Both the position numbers and the translations under genes were made by a program. Of a stretch of 64,000 nucleotides of DNA, positions 43,890-52,044 are shown in pieces. The notes under the pieces are model-generated. The model ran no database searches and was not told the DNA's origin. It worked only from the letters and a program-made list of their open reading frames with translations. Within the stretch, counting starts at the first letter, position 1; each line of letters starts with the position of its first letter. Source of the DNA: an uncultured Lachnospiraceae bacterium (GTDB lineage: Bacteria > Bacillota > Clostridia > Lachnospirales > Lachnospiraceae). Where the stretch lies: NCBI GenBank assembly GCA_902787715.1, contig CADAHQ010000009.1, positions 25,048-89,047 of the forward strand, in the 5' to 3' direction.

Positions 43890-44687
43890 CTACCCCTTTC
43901 CGCCCTTCGGAGCACCGGTGTTCCCGGCGCCGTCAGGCGTGTTTTCCTCGTCCTGCCCCGGCTCGCCGTAGGGTTCGTACCGGCCGACCCAGGCAGTTTC
44001 GTCGATATAAATATGATCTCTGTAATAGACAACTTCAATGCGGCATCCGGCGCCGATGGTGACGTCGATGCCTTTGACTGACTTTGCGCGGACATACTCG
44101 AGGAGAATGTGATCCCCGATGATGTCCTCGGAAACCACGAGGTAAGATCGCTCCGCAAGCTCCTTCTTTGAGGAGAACAGCCGCGTCAGGTAGTCAAATT
44201 CCTTCCGCCGCAGGCTGATGACTCTGCCGGTAAGGCTTCGAATCTGGCTCTTCTGCTCAAACACGACGGAAACTTCCGTGGCGTTGACCCGGCCGAGATC
44301 CACGTGGGCAAATGCACGGAGTCTTCCGGTGGTAATCGTGCCCTCCGCGTGGGCGTTTCCGTCGATGGAGACGGCGCCGGCGATGACGTTCGCCTGGCAG
44401 TGGAGATAGCCTGCGGTCTGCAGGGTTCCCGCCACCTGAAGGGTGCTTCGGAGAATGGTCAGTCCGCTAAAGGAGGCCTCGTTTGTGCGGATTCCGCCGC
44501 GGACGCTTAAGGTGCCGTGCCCCTCGATAAAACCGGCCGAGAGGCTGTAGGGACCGCCGAGAGTTCCGCCCAGAACCAGCCGGTCACAGCGCACGTCCCG
44601 CAGCAGCGTAGCTTCACCGTTGCACACGATTGTGTCATATTCTCCGCCGGGAATCTTTCGTACCTGGGATGCGGGGACCTCGAACAT
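43890..44687 (-). CDS. Bactofilin-like beta-helix protein (first copy)
   Basis: 265 residues from ATG 44687 (GGAGGTTCGCA); a longer open frame has no RBS. Repeats of the beta-helix type: EATLLRDVRCDRLVLGGTLG, GTLSVRGGIRTNEASFSGL, ANVIAGAVSIDGNAHAEGTI. C-terminal VYYRDHIYIDETAWVGRYEP matches its paralogue, followed by an acidic Gly-rich tail. First gene of the three-gene operon with its own promoter. Conserved YRDHIYID could be a polymer-cap or interaction motif (inference). Confidence 0.7.
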   Translation of the reverse strand: MFEVPASQVRKIPGGEYDTIVCNGEATLLRDVRCDRLVLGGTLGGPYSLSAGFIEGHGTLSVRGGIRTNEASFSGLTILRSTLQVAGTLQTAGYLHCQANVIAGAVSIDGNAHAEGTITTGRLRAFAHVDLGRVNATEVSVVFEQKSQIRSLTGRVISLRRKEFDYLTRLFSSKKELAERSYLVVSEDIIGDHILLEYVRAKSVKGIDVTIGAGCRIEVVYYRDHIYIDETAWVGRYEPYGEPGQDEENTPDGAGNTGAPKGGKG

Positions 44688-44755
44688 TGCGAACCTCCTG
44701 TAGCCTTGCGCAGCCCGCCGCGATTGCCCGCGGGCGGTTTTACGCGCTTTCCACA

Positions 44756-44784
44756 AGTATATACTTTTTGGCTGCATTTTTCAA
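44756..44784 (-). promoter_or_regulatory. Promoter for the bactofilin-like operon
   Basis: Minus strand TTGAAA (44784-44779), 17-nt spacer, TATACT (44761-44756). Confidence 0.8.
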
Positions 44785-44820
44785 GGAGATGCCGCAAATG
44801 CCGTCACGCCGGGGCTGCAC

Positions 44821-44849
44821 TTGACGGAATTTTTCGTTTCCTGTAAAAT
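44821..44849 (+). promoter_or_regulatory. Promoter for lipoprotein at 44890
   Basis: TTGACG (44821-44826), 17-nt spacer, TAAAAT (44844-44849); divergent from the bactofilin promoter 37 bp away. Confidence 0.8.
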
Positions 44850-44889
44850 AAAAAGAGGGCGCGGGGGAGTGCCCGGGAAGGAGAAAACA

Positions 44890-46431
44890 ATGAACAGAAA
44901 GAGAATTTGCAGTGTTTTATTGATGCTTGTGCTGACTCTTACCATGCTCGCCGGCTGCGGCGACAAGGATGAGTCGGACAAAAAGAAAAAGGATAAGACG
45001 CCGTCCGTTGTCAAAGGCTCCATGGAGGAGATGCTTGACGCGATGGCGGAGACGAACTCCGGAACGGCGCGCATTGCGCTCGGCGCCGGAGCGCAGACGG
45101 TTGCGATTGACTTCTCGTTTGACCGCGAGAGTCACGACCTCTCCGTGGCGGTCAAGGCGACGGTGAAGGGCAAGGAGATTCAGAACGACTTCTTCATCAC
45201 AAAGGACAACGTGGAGTATATTCATCTGGAGGCGATGCTCGACGTTATCGCGGCGATGGATGCCTCGGGAAATGTGCCCGAGGAAGTAAAAAACATCTTC
45301 AAGGGATGGATTGCGCTTCCGCTTCCGAAGGAGCTCCCGGGCTTGCTTTTTGCGGATAAGAACGCGATTTTTACGAATCTGTTCACGAAGCTTGCGAAGG
45401 GCCTGAAGGCGGAAGGGTCGGACGGCGATTACACAATCACCGTAAAGACGAAGGACGATTACCGGAAGTTCCTGGAGATTGCAAAGGAGTATGCGGACAA
45501 TGATCTGAGAAAGAATCTGACGTCCGGCGAGGGGCTTAAGGCCGTTGCGAAGATTGATTACAATGCCTACGTGAAGGATTTGATTGCATTTTACGAGGAT
45601 GATCTGTACGCAATTGTCCGGGAGCAGGGCAGCAGAGCCGGCATCACGGAGGAACAGCTCAAGACATTCCTCGATGAGGCGAAGAAGCAGGACTTCAACG
45701 CGATGGTGAAGCAGCAGCTGGAGAATACGGATGACCACAGCGACGACATTGAGGGCTTTCTCATGAGCTTTGCGGATGACTTCTCTGAGATGATTGCGAA
45801 GTCGCAGGAGGATCTTGAGACGACCGAAACATTCCCGGAAGCGGCCCTTCGCGTGAGTGCGGATGACACGGGATACACCGTGGAGCTGAGCATCGCGAGC
45901 CTTGTAAAAAGCGGGGATTCGGAGAATTCCGGCGACACGAAGGTAACGTTCCGTCTGGTGCCCGGCAACGCGGACGTCTCCAAGCCCGCGGACGTTGCAA
46001 GCGTGAAGACGCTTGCGGATATGCTGGCGCCCTCGTTCCTGCGGTATGTCGAGAAGAGCCGCACGACGTCGGACAGAATGTTCATTGAGGAGATGTTCCA
46101 CTGCACGGAAGTGATGGTGTGCGATCCCGAATACGGGATTGCGACCGGTACGCGCTGCGTCATCGAAGTCGACAACGGCAGCGTGAAATTCTCCGCGAAA
46201 GATGCATCCGGTGCGGAGCTTGCTGATTTTGTGAAGGATTGGAATGGGTTTTGCGAGACTTCCGACCGCCAATTCAAGAGCATGGAGCTCGGCATGGCCA
46301 AGGGACGTCTCGTCGGTACGGTCTCCGACTCCGGAGGAATTGTCTGGACGAAGGAAGACCTCAACAGCGCCTTTGAATCGTTCCTGCGGACCAATGCGGG
46401 AGCGCTTGCAAGTTATTTCCGCGAGGAGTAG
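44890..46431 (+). CDS. Secreted lipoprotein, unknown function
   Basis: 513 residues; ATG at 44890 after GGAAGGAG. Lipobox LAGC (Cys20), then a Lys/Asp-rich linker and a large domain of mixed helix and strand (ITKDNVEYIHLEAMLDVIAAM, then LKTFLDEAKKQDFNAMVKQQL). No family recognised; the overall plan resembles Clostridial LppX/DUF-type lipoproteins with a lipid-binding-like scoop, but that is a guess. The 3' side has a short GCCTGC/GCAGGC hairpin (46449-46464) with ATTTTC as a weak terminator. Confidence 0.7.
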   Translation: MNRKRICSVLLMLVLTLTMLAGCGDKDESDKKKKDKTPSVVKGSMEEMLDAMAETNSGTARIALGAGAQTVAIDFSFDRESHDLSVAVKATVKGKEIQNDFFITKDNVEYIHLEAMLDVIAAMDASGNVPEEVKNIFKGWIALPLPKELPGLLFADKNAIFTNLFTKLAKGLKAEGSDGDYTITVKTKDDYRKFLEIAKEYADNDLRKNLTSGEGLKAVAKIDYNAYVKDLIAFYEDDLYAIVREQGSRAGITEEQLKTFLDEAKKQDFNAMVKQQLENTDDHSDDIEGFLMSFADDFSEMIAKSQEDLETTETFPEAALRVSADDTGYTVELSIASLVKSGDSENSGDTKVTFRLVPGNADVSKPADVASVKTLADMLAPSFLRYVEKSRTTSDRMFIEEMFHCTEVMVCDPEYGIATGTRCVIEVDNGSVKFSAKDASGAELADFVKDWNGFCETSDRQFKSMELGMAKGRLVGTVSDSGGIVWTKEDLNSAFESFLRTNAGALASYFREE

Positions 46432-46482
46432 GAACAGCCTGCGGAACAGCCTGCAGGGGCAGGCATTTTCCGAAAATGAAGG

Positions 46483-46512
46483 TTGACAACGCCGCGCGGA
46501 GTGGTGTATAGT
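46483..46512 (+). promoter_or_regulatory. Promoter for T-box/metG
   Basis: TTGACA (46483-46488), 18-nt spacer, TATAGT (46507-46512). Confidence 0.85.
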
Positions 46513-46533
46513 GTTGACAATTCCATAAATTTC

Positions 46534-46795
46534 GGCGATGAAAGGAAGAGTAACGATACGAATCCGCTACAGAGAAACCGTGGAGCTGAGAACGGTGCGG
46601 GGAACGATATCGCGAACATGGTCCCGGAGCCGCGGGGGCGAGGCGCGAAGGCGCTTAGGTTCCGCCGGGTGCGCCCGATACCGCGCAGGGCTGTCGAAGC
46701 ATTTCCGCAGCCGATGAGGCATAGAAATATGCGAAGTAAAGTGGTACCACGAAGTCACGGACTCTCGTCTTTACATACCGTAAAGGCGAGGGTCC
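46534..46795 (+). promoter_or_regulatory. T-box leader (Met) of metG
   Basis: Stem I begins with the usual GATGAAAGGAAGAGTA. The T-box core AAAGTGGTACCACG (46738-46751) matches AGGGTGGNACCGCG. It is followed by a terminator, GGACTCTCGTCTTTAC with GTAAAGGCGAGGGTCC (46759-46795), with only a moderate U-rich tail. A likely specifier codon is ATG at 46618-46620 (GAACATGG). Uncharged tRNA-Met would stabilise the antiterminator and permit metG expression. Confidence 0.93.
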
Positions 46796-46805
46796 TTAAT
46801 CTTTT

Positions 46806-46985
46806 GCGCGCTAAGCGAGAGCAATCCCGCCGTGAGCGGCGGCGGATGAAGGATCGGCACCTCACGGAAACGGAGTTTCCGATGAGTGCCGGGCATTCAG
46901 ACGGCAGCAGACGAAGTCTGCGACGGGATTGCCGAGCGCACGTACATGAGCAAGCCGAGTGAAACGAGGTTTGCGAATGCCCACT
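46806..46985 (+). other. Additional highly structured segment between T-box and metG
   Basis: Stem A pairs GCAATCCCG (46821-46829) with CGGGATTGC (46924-46932), extended by GCGCT/AGCGC. Inside it are GCCG-TGAG-CGGC, a long hairpin GGCACCTCACGGAAAC/GTTTCCGATGAGTGCC, and GCAGAC-GAA-GTCTGC. Stem B pairs GGGCATTC (46891-46898) with GAATGCCC (46975-46982), crossing stem A, so the two form a pseudoknot or are alternatives. It ends about 20 nt before the metG RBS. Confidence 0.65.
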
Positions 46986-47016
46986 GTGGAAGTATTTAAT
47001 CAAGGAGGACAGAAAC

Positions 47017-49128
47017 ATGGCAGAGAAGAAACCGTATTACATCACAACGGCAATCGCGTATGCGTCGGGCAAGCCGCACATCGGCAACACCTACGAGGCA
47101 ATCTTGGCGGATGCCATCGCGCGCTTTAAGCGCTACCAGGGCTACGACGTGTTCTTTCAGACGGGCACGGACGAACATGGACAGAAGAATGAGATCAAGG
47201 CGTTTGAGTCGGAGCTGACGCCGAAGGAATTTGTCGACCGGACCGCCGGCGAGATCCGCAGAATCTGGGACCGCGTCAACACCTCGTACGACAAATTCAT
47301 CCGCACCACGGATGCGGACCACAGGCTCCAGATTCAGAAGATTTTCCGGAAGATGTATGAGAAGGGCGACATTTACAAGGGCAGCTATGAAGGCCTGTAC
47401 TGCACGCCCTGCGAGTCGTTCTGGACGGAGTCGCAGTTGGTGAACGGTTGCTGTCCCGACTGCGGACGGCCGGTGCAGCCGGCGAAGGAGGAGGCGTACT
47501 TCTTCAAGATGAGCAAGTATGCGGACCGCCTGATTGAGCATATCAACACGCATCCCGAGTTCATTCAGCCCGAGAGCCGCAAGAATGAGATGATGAACAA
47601 CTTCCTGCTGCCCGGCCTGCAGGATCTGTGCGTGTCGAGATCGTCCTTCAAATGGGGCATTCCGGTGGATTTCGACAACAAGCACGTCGTGTATGTATGG
47701 CTCGATGCGCTTTCGAACTATATCACCGGAATCGGCTATGACGCGGACGGCAACAGCTCGGAGCAGTTCAAGAAGTTCTGGCCGGCGGACCTTCATCTGA
47801 TCGGCAAGGACATCATCCGCTTCCACACGATTTACTGGCCGATCTTCCTGATGTCTTTGGACGTTCCGCTTCCGAAGCAGGTGTTCGGACACCCGTGGCT
47901 TTTGCAGGGCGGCGACAAGATGAGCAAGTCCAAGGGCAACGTCATCTACGCAGACGATTTGATCGACATCTTCGGCGTGGACGCGACGAGATATTTCGTG
48001 CTTCACGAGATGCCGTACGATAACGACGGCGTAATCACGTGGGAGCTTGTGACGGAGCGCACAAACTCCGACCTTGCAAACACGCTCGGAAATCTCGTGA
48101 ACCGCACGATCTCCATGAGCAACAAGTATTTTGACGGCGTTGTGAGAAAGACCGGCGTCGCGGAGGCGGTGGACGAGGACCTGAAGGCCGTGGTTACCGG
48201 CACGAGAGACCGCGTCACGGCGAAGATGGACAACCTTCGCGTGGCGGACGCAATCACGGAGATTTTCACGCTGTTTAAGCGCTGCAACAAGTATATCGAC
48301 GAGACGATGCCGTGGGCGCTTGCGAAGGACGAGGCCAAGAAGGACCGCCTTGCGGAGGTTTTGTACAACCTGACCGAGTCGATTCTGGTCGGCGCATCGC
48401 TTCTTAAGAGCTTCCTGCCCGAGACGGCGGACCGCATCGCAGCACAGCTTGCCGGGGAGCTTCGCGACTACGACGATCTTACGAAATTCGGCTTGTATGC
48501 AAGCGGCACAAAGGTGACCGATACGCCCGAGATTTTGTTCGCGCGCATCGACTGGAAGGAGATCGAGCCGAAGATCAAGGAGATTCAGACGAAGCAGAAG
48601 CAGGAGTACGAGGAGGAGCAGGCCCGCGTGGCAGCGGTATACGCAAAGCACGGCAAGACGCCGCAGGGCGCCGCGCCCGCAGCGAACGCCGGCGCCGCAG
48701 CCGGAGCGAACGCGTCGGCCGATGCATCCGCAACCGCGAATCCTGCGGCAAATGCGACAGCTGACGCAGGTGACCTGAAGATTATGGACGTGGAGGCTAA
48801 GCCCGAGATTACCTACGACGATTTCGCAAAGCTTCAGCTTCGCGTCGGTGTAATCCTCGAGTGCGAGGAAGTGCCGAAGTCCAAGAAGCTTCTGTGCTCC
48901 AAGGTACAGGTGGGAAGCCGCGTATACCAGATTGTGTCCGGCATCAAGCAGCACTACAGCGCTGCGGAGATGGTGGGCAAGCGCGTTTGCGTGCTGGCGA
49001 ACTTAAAGCCCGCAAAACTCGCGGGAATCGAGTCCGAGGGCATGCTTCTGTGCGCCGAGGACGCGGACGGAAATCTTGCTTTGATGACGCCGGAGAAGGA
49101 TATGCCGGCCGGCGCGGAGATCCTGTAA
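47017..49128 (+). CDS. metG: Methionyl-tRNA synthetase with C-terminal tRNA-binding domain
   Basis: 703 residues, AAGGAGGAC before the ATG. Class I synthetase: HIGH variant HIGN at residue 22, zinc knuckle CTPC...CCPDC (about 129-150), KMSKSKGN (about 304-311). After the anticodon-binding helices comes an Ala/Pro linker of about 45 residues (GAAPAANAGAAAGANAS...), then a Trbp111-type OB domain (KLQLRVGVILECEEVPKSKKLL) that aids tRNA capture and dimerisation. Controlled by the upstream T-box. Confidence 0.97.
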   Translation: MAEKKPYYITTAIAYASGKPHIGNTYEAILADAIARFKRYQGYDVFFQTGTDEHGQKNEIKAFESELTPKEFVDRTAGEIRRIWDRVNTSYDKFIRTTDADHRLQIQKIFRKMYEKGDIYKGSYEGLYCTPCESFWTESQLVNGCCPDCGRPVQPAKEEAYFFKMSKYADRLIEHINTHPEFIQPESRKNEMMNNFLLPGLQDLCVSRSSFKWGIPVDFDNKHVVYVWLDALSNYITGIGYDADGNSSEQFKKFWPADLHLIGKDIIRFHTIYWPIFLMSLDVPLPKQVFGHPWLLQGGDKMSKSKGNVIYADDLIDIFGVDATRYFVLHEMPYDNDGVITWELVTERTNSDLANTLGNLVNRTISMSNKYFDGVVRKTGVAEAVDEDLKAVVTGTRDRVTAKMDNLRVADAITEIFTLFKRCNKYIDETMPWALAKDEAKKDRLAEVLYNLTESILVGASLLKSFLPETADRIAAQLAGELRDYDDLTKFGLYASGTKVTDTPEILFARIDWKEIEPKIKEIQTKQKQEYEEEQARVAAVYAKHGKTPQGAAPAANAGAAAGANASADASATANPAANATADAGDLKIMDVEAKPEITYDDFAKLQLRVGVILECEEVPKSKKLLCSKVQVGSRVYQIVSGIKQHYSAAEMVGKRVCVLANLKPAKLAGIESEGMLLCAEDADGNLALMTPEKDMPAGAEIL

Positions 49129-49205
49129 GGCAGTCGGAACCGGGGGCCGAAAAAACCGCAAACGGAGTCCGGCAATGACGGGAAATCCGTAAAAAGGAAA
49201 CAGGG

Positions 49206-49245
49206 GCGCTTTCGCGGGGGAATCCCCTCGCGGAGGCGCTTTTTT
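49206..49245 (+). terminator. Terminator after metG
   Basis: GCGCTTTCGCGGGG with CCCTCGCGGAGGCGC stem (several G-T pairs), then TTTTTT. Confidence 0.85.
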
Positions 49246-49277
49246 GTTACGAATATGTTACTTTTCGGTGGACAGGA

Positions 49278-49306
49278 TTGAATTTTCCGCTGATTTGCGG
49301 TATGAT
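49278..49306 (+). promoter_or_regulatory. Promoter for the permease/ATPase pair
   Basis: TTGAAT (49278-49283), 17-nt spacer, TATGAT (49301-49306). Confidence 0.8.
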
Positions 49307-49347
49307 TTACCGCGGTGAACCCTGTGTAGGGGGGAAAGAGGTAGAGC

Positions 49348-51210
49348 ATGATAAGGTTTTTTAAAGAATTGAAGTATCACATGAAGATGCGCAGACACAT
49401 CTTCTTCCTGTTGCTGATTGTGATGGGATTGATTTCGTCCGTGTATCTGTTCCGTGAGAGCCTTCTCGGGACGCTGAAGAAAGCGTTCCCGACCGACTAC
49501 GGCATCGCGCAGGCAGAGAAGACGAGCAAGTACAGCATCGACGGACAGTACATTGCCACCGCTACGGCGAAGGACGTGGATATTCAGGCGGAGCTTACGC
49601 TCAACTCCGCGCTTCACACTGCGGACTGGATGACGTACGAGGAGGCATTCCTCTACGACAATCTGTATGTGAAGAATTACTCCGGTACAAACAAGGCCAT
49701 CGTCGGTTACGGCACGGAGAAAGAGGCCGGCAACAAGGACGTCGAGATTGAGCGCGGAAAGTATTCCCGCCTGCAGTCGGTATGGCTCTCCGAGGATGTA
49801 TTGAAGGCGGAAGGCTTCGGCGGCGCGGCAGACCGTATGTTTGACGGTGAGAACAGTTATCTCGACACGATGTACGTGGTGCTCGGCGCCGGCATCGAGT
49901 CCGACAAATACACCGCAGGCAGCAAGCTTACCCTGCGCGTGGAGAACCTGCAGATTAACGCGGTTGTGCTCGGTTTCTTAAAGCCCGGCGCAACGATGAA
50001 GGTCGGCGACAAGGTCGTATGCCTTGACTTCTACGTAATCTGCCCGATTTTGGATCTCTCGGGCCTTTACGATGATGAGAAGGAAGAGAAGCATATGCCG
50101 ACCAATACGGATCCGATTTATCTTCCCGAAGGTCTGTTCAAGGAAGGCATGAACATCAGCGACACGACGGCGGAGAACAAGACCGTGGAGAGCAACGGCA
50201 AGAAGTACAACGCAGCGAAGGCTCTCTGGATCTGGGAGGACGACATCGACGGTATCGAGGACGCGCCGGATTGGCTGAAGACCCTCCGCGACGCGAAGTC
50301 CACGGACGACAACACCAGCAACATCGTGGCCGGCGTGAACTACCAGAAGAACAAGGTGTTTGACCTGGGTACGAACACCACGGCAATGACGCTTTACAAC
50401 GGCGACAGAAAGCTCGTCTGCATCGGATTTTCCAAGGAAGGCGAAAAGCTTAAGGTTGCCGGCAAGGAATATGAGCTTGATGATACCATCGTAATCATCA
50501 TGCACAGAAAAGGCAGAAAGACCACGACGGACAACAAGACCACCGGAAACACCACCACCAACAACAACGGTGAGGGCGGCGCGGCCGATGCGAATGCCTC
50601 GACAGAGCAGGGCAAGACCTTTGAGACCAGCGAGCGCATGCGTCTGTTCCGCATCCTGGTATTGAAGAACAGCTGCTTTATCAACACGAAGCTTACCCCC
50701 GATGAGGCGCAGTTGAAGCTCGAAGAGATTCTGACCTCCTCGTGGGAGAATTATCAGAAGGACAACCCGAACCTGGAGAGAACCTCGTCCTACCGCATCC
50801 ATGAGGCGGACAAGGCCGGCAGTGTCGTATACCGCAAGGGCATCCGCAAGATTCCGGACAAGCTCAAGAAGATCGACTCCCCCGGTTTCTTCATCTGCAT
50901 TCTGCTGCTGACGCTGTTCTTCCTCTACAAATTCTGGCGCGGTTCGGAGTTCTACTCCACGCTGTACCTGACCGGAGACACGAAGATCGAGATTATCCTT
51001 CTGTTTGTAGCGGAGGCTGCAATATTGTACGCGCTGGCCTGCGGCATCGCCGTCGGCTTCGCGTGGGTGATCGGCAAGCTTCTCGGACTGGGAACGGTTT
51101 CCGCAGCCCCGATTATCTCGAAGAACCTGCGAATCGTGCTCTTCCCGTTGATTGCCGTCTCGGCGGTGGTCATCATCAAGGACTTCGGAAAGCTCTTCCG
51201 CAGACGGTAA
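49348..51210 (+). CDS. MacB/FtsX-like ABC permease with large outer domain
   Basis: 620 residues; GAAAGAGG before ATG. One N-terminal helix (about 17-36), an extracytoplasmic domain of about 470 residues, then three C-terminal helices (about 513-530, 550-575, 593-610): the MacB/FtsX plan. The outer domain has at least eight N-X-S/T sequons (NYS, NIS, NKT, NTS, NTT, NKT, NTT, NAS), five of them before an Asn/Thr/Gly-rich stretch. Followed by its ATPase after 33 nt. Unlike FtsX of cell division, the outer domain is very large. Function unknown. Confidence 0.7.
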   Translation: MIRFFKELKYHMKMRRHIFFLLLIVMGLISSVYLFRESLLGTLKKAFPTDYGIAQAEKTSKYSIDGQYIATATAKDVDIQAELTLNSALHTADWMTYEEAFLYDNLYVKNYSGTNKAIVGYGTEKEAGNKDVEIERGKYSRLQSVWLSEDVLKAEGFGGAADRMFDGENSYLDTMYVVLGAGIESDKYTAGSKLTLRVENLQINAVVLGFLKPGATMKVGDKVVCLDFYVICPILDLSGLYDDEKEEKHMPTNTDPIYLPEGLFKEGMNISDTTAENKTVESNGKKYNAAKALWIWEDDIDGIEDAPDWLKTLRDAKSTDDNTSNIVAGVNYQKNKVFDLGTNTTAMTLYNGDRKLVCIGFSKEGEKLKVAGKEYELDDTIVIIMHRKGRKTTTDNKTTGNTTTNNNGEGGAADANASTEQGKTFETSERMRLFRILVLKNSCFINTKLTPDEAQLKLEEILTSSWENYQKDNPNLERTSSYRIHEADKAGSVVYRKGIRKIPDKLKKIDSPGFFICILLLTLFFLYKFWRGSEFYSTLYLTGDTKIEIILLFVAEAAILYALACGIAVGFAWVIGKLLGLGTVSAAPIISKNLRIVLFPLIAVSAVVIIKDFGKLFRRR

Positions 51211-51243
51211 GTGCAGGATTGTGAGGGATGGAGGATAACGCAA

Positions 51244-52044
51244 ATGGCATTTGAAGTAAAGAAAGTCAGCAAATCATTCGGCTTGCAGAACCGGCGCCGC
51301 CGCGTCCTGAAGAATTTTTCAATGCAGGTCGCAGACGGTGAGATGGTGGCAATCGTCGGCAAGAAGAACAGCGGCAAGAGCACGCTCATGAACATCTTAA
51401 CGGGCATGATCCGCCCCGACAGCGGAACCGTGACCGTGGACGGCCGCAAGATCAACTACTGGAATCCCTTCCAGCGGGCGATTCTCCGCTCCAAGCGCAT
51501 CGGTCTCGTGACCCGCGACTCGCTGCTTGTGCCGGATCTGACGATCTATGAAAACCTTTTGGTCCCCATGGGCCACAAGTTTATGACAAACAAAAACAAG
51601 ATTCGCCGCGCAAAGGAAGCGCTCCGCTCCGTCGGTTTGAAGGGCGTCGGCAAATACTTCCCCGCCGACCTCGAGGATCTCGAGATTCAGAAGGTCTGCC
51701 TGGCGCGTGCGATTATGACACATCCGAAGTATCTGGTGCTCGATGAGCCGACCGGCAATCTGCAGTCGGCAGACGTGGACCGTTACATGGATCTCGTGGA
51801 GATTCTGAACAGCTCGGGCTATACGGTGATTGTGCTGACACACTCCCGCCGCGTGGCCAACCATTGCCAGCGCCTGGTTCCCATTGCGGTGACCGGCGAG
51901 GCGCGTGAAGAGCGCGAAAGACCGGTGGAGGCACCGGAAGAGGAACCGGCGGAAGCCGAAGCGGACGGGAAGGCTGCAAAGGCCACCTCGGCAGCGAAAC
52001 GGTATGAGGAAGATTCCGCAGGTGAGGAAGAGGCATATGAGTAA
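51244..52044 (+). CDS. Degenerate ABC ATPase partner of the MacB-like permease
   Basis: 266 residues, ATG at 51244 (GGAGGATAACGCA). Overall LolD/MacB-like with intact Walker A GKKNSGKS (39-46), Walker B YLVLDEPTGNL and H-loop LTHS. But the Q-loop position reads IGLVTRDS (Arg for Gln at 91), the signature is LEDLE instead of LSGGE (143-147) with a D-loop NLQSAD. A Glu/Ala-rich tail of about 45 residues follows. Loss of signature and Q-loop predicts weak or no ATP hydrolysis; it could act as a structural or signalling partner. Overlaps malQ start by 8 nt. Confidence 0.8.
   Translation: MAFEVKKVSKSFGLQNRRRRVLKNFSMQVADGEMVAIVGKKNSGKSTLMNILTGMIRPDSGTVTVDGRKINYWNPFQRAILRSKRIGLVTRDSLLVPDLTIYENLLVPMGHKFMTNKNKIRRAKEALRSVGLKGVGKYFPADLEDLEIQKVCLARAIMTHPKYLVLDEPTGNLQSADVDRYMDLVEILNSSGYTVIVLTHSRRVANHCQRLVPIAVTGEAREERERPVEAPEEEPAEAEADGKAAKATSAAKRYEEDSAGEEEAYE

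Noticed and set aside
46996-48954. Long minus-strand open frame under metG
   Set aside because: Shadow of the GC-rich metG gene; no recognisable protein.
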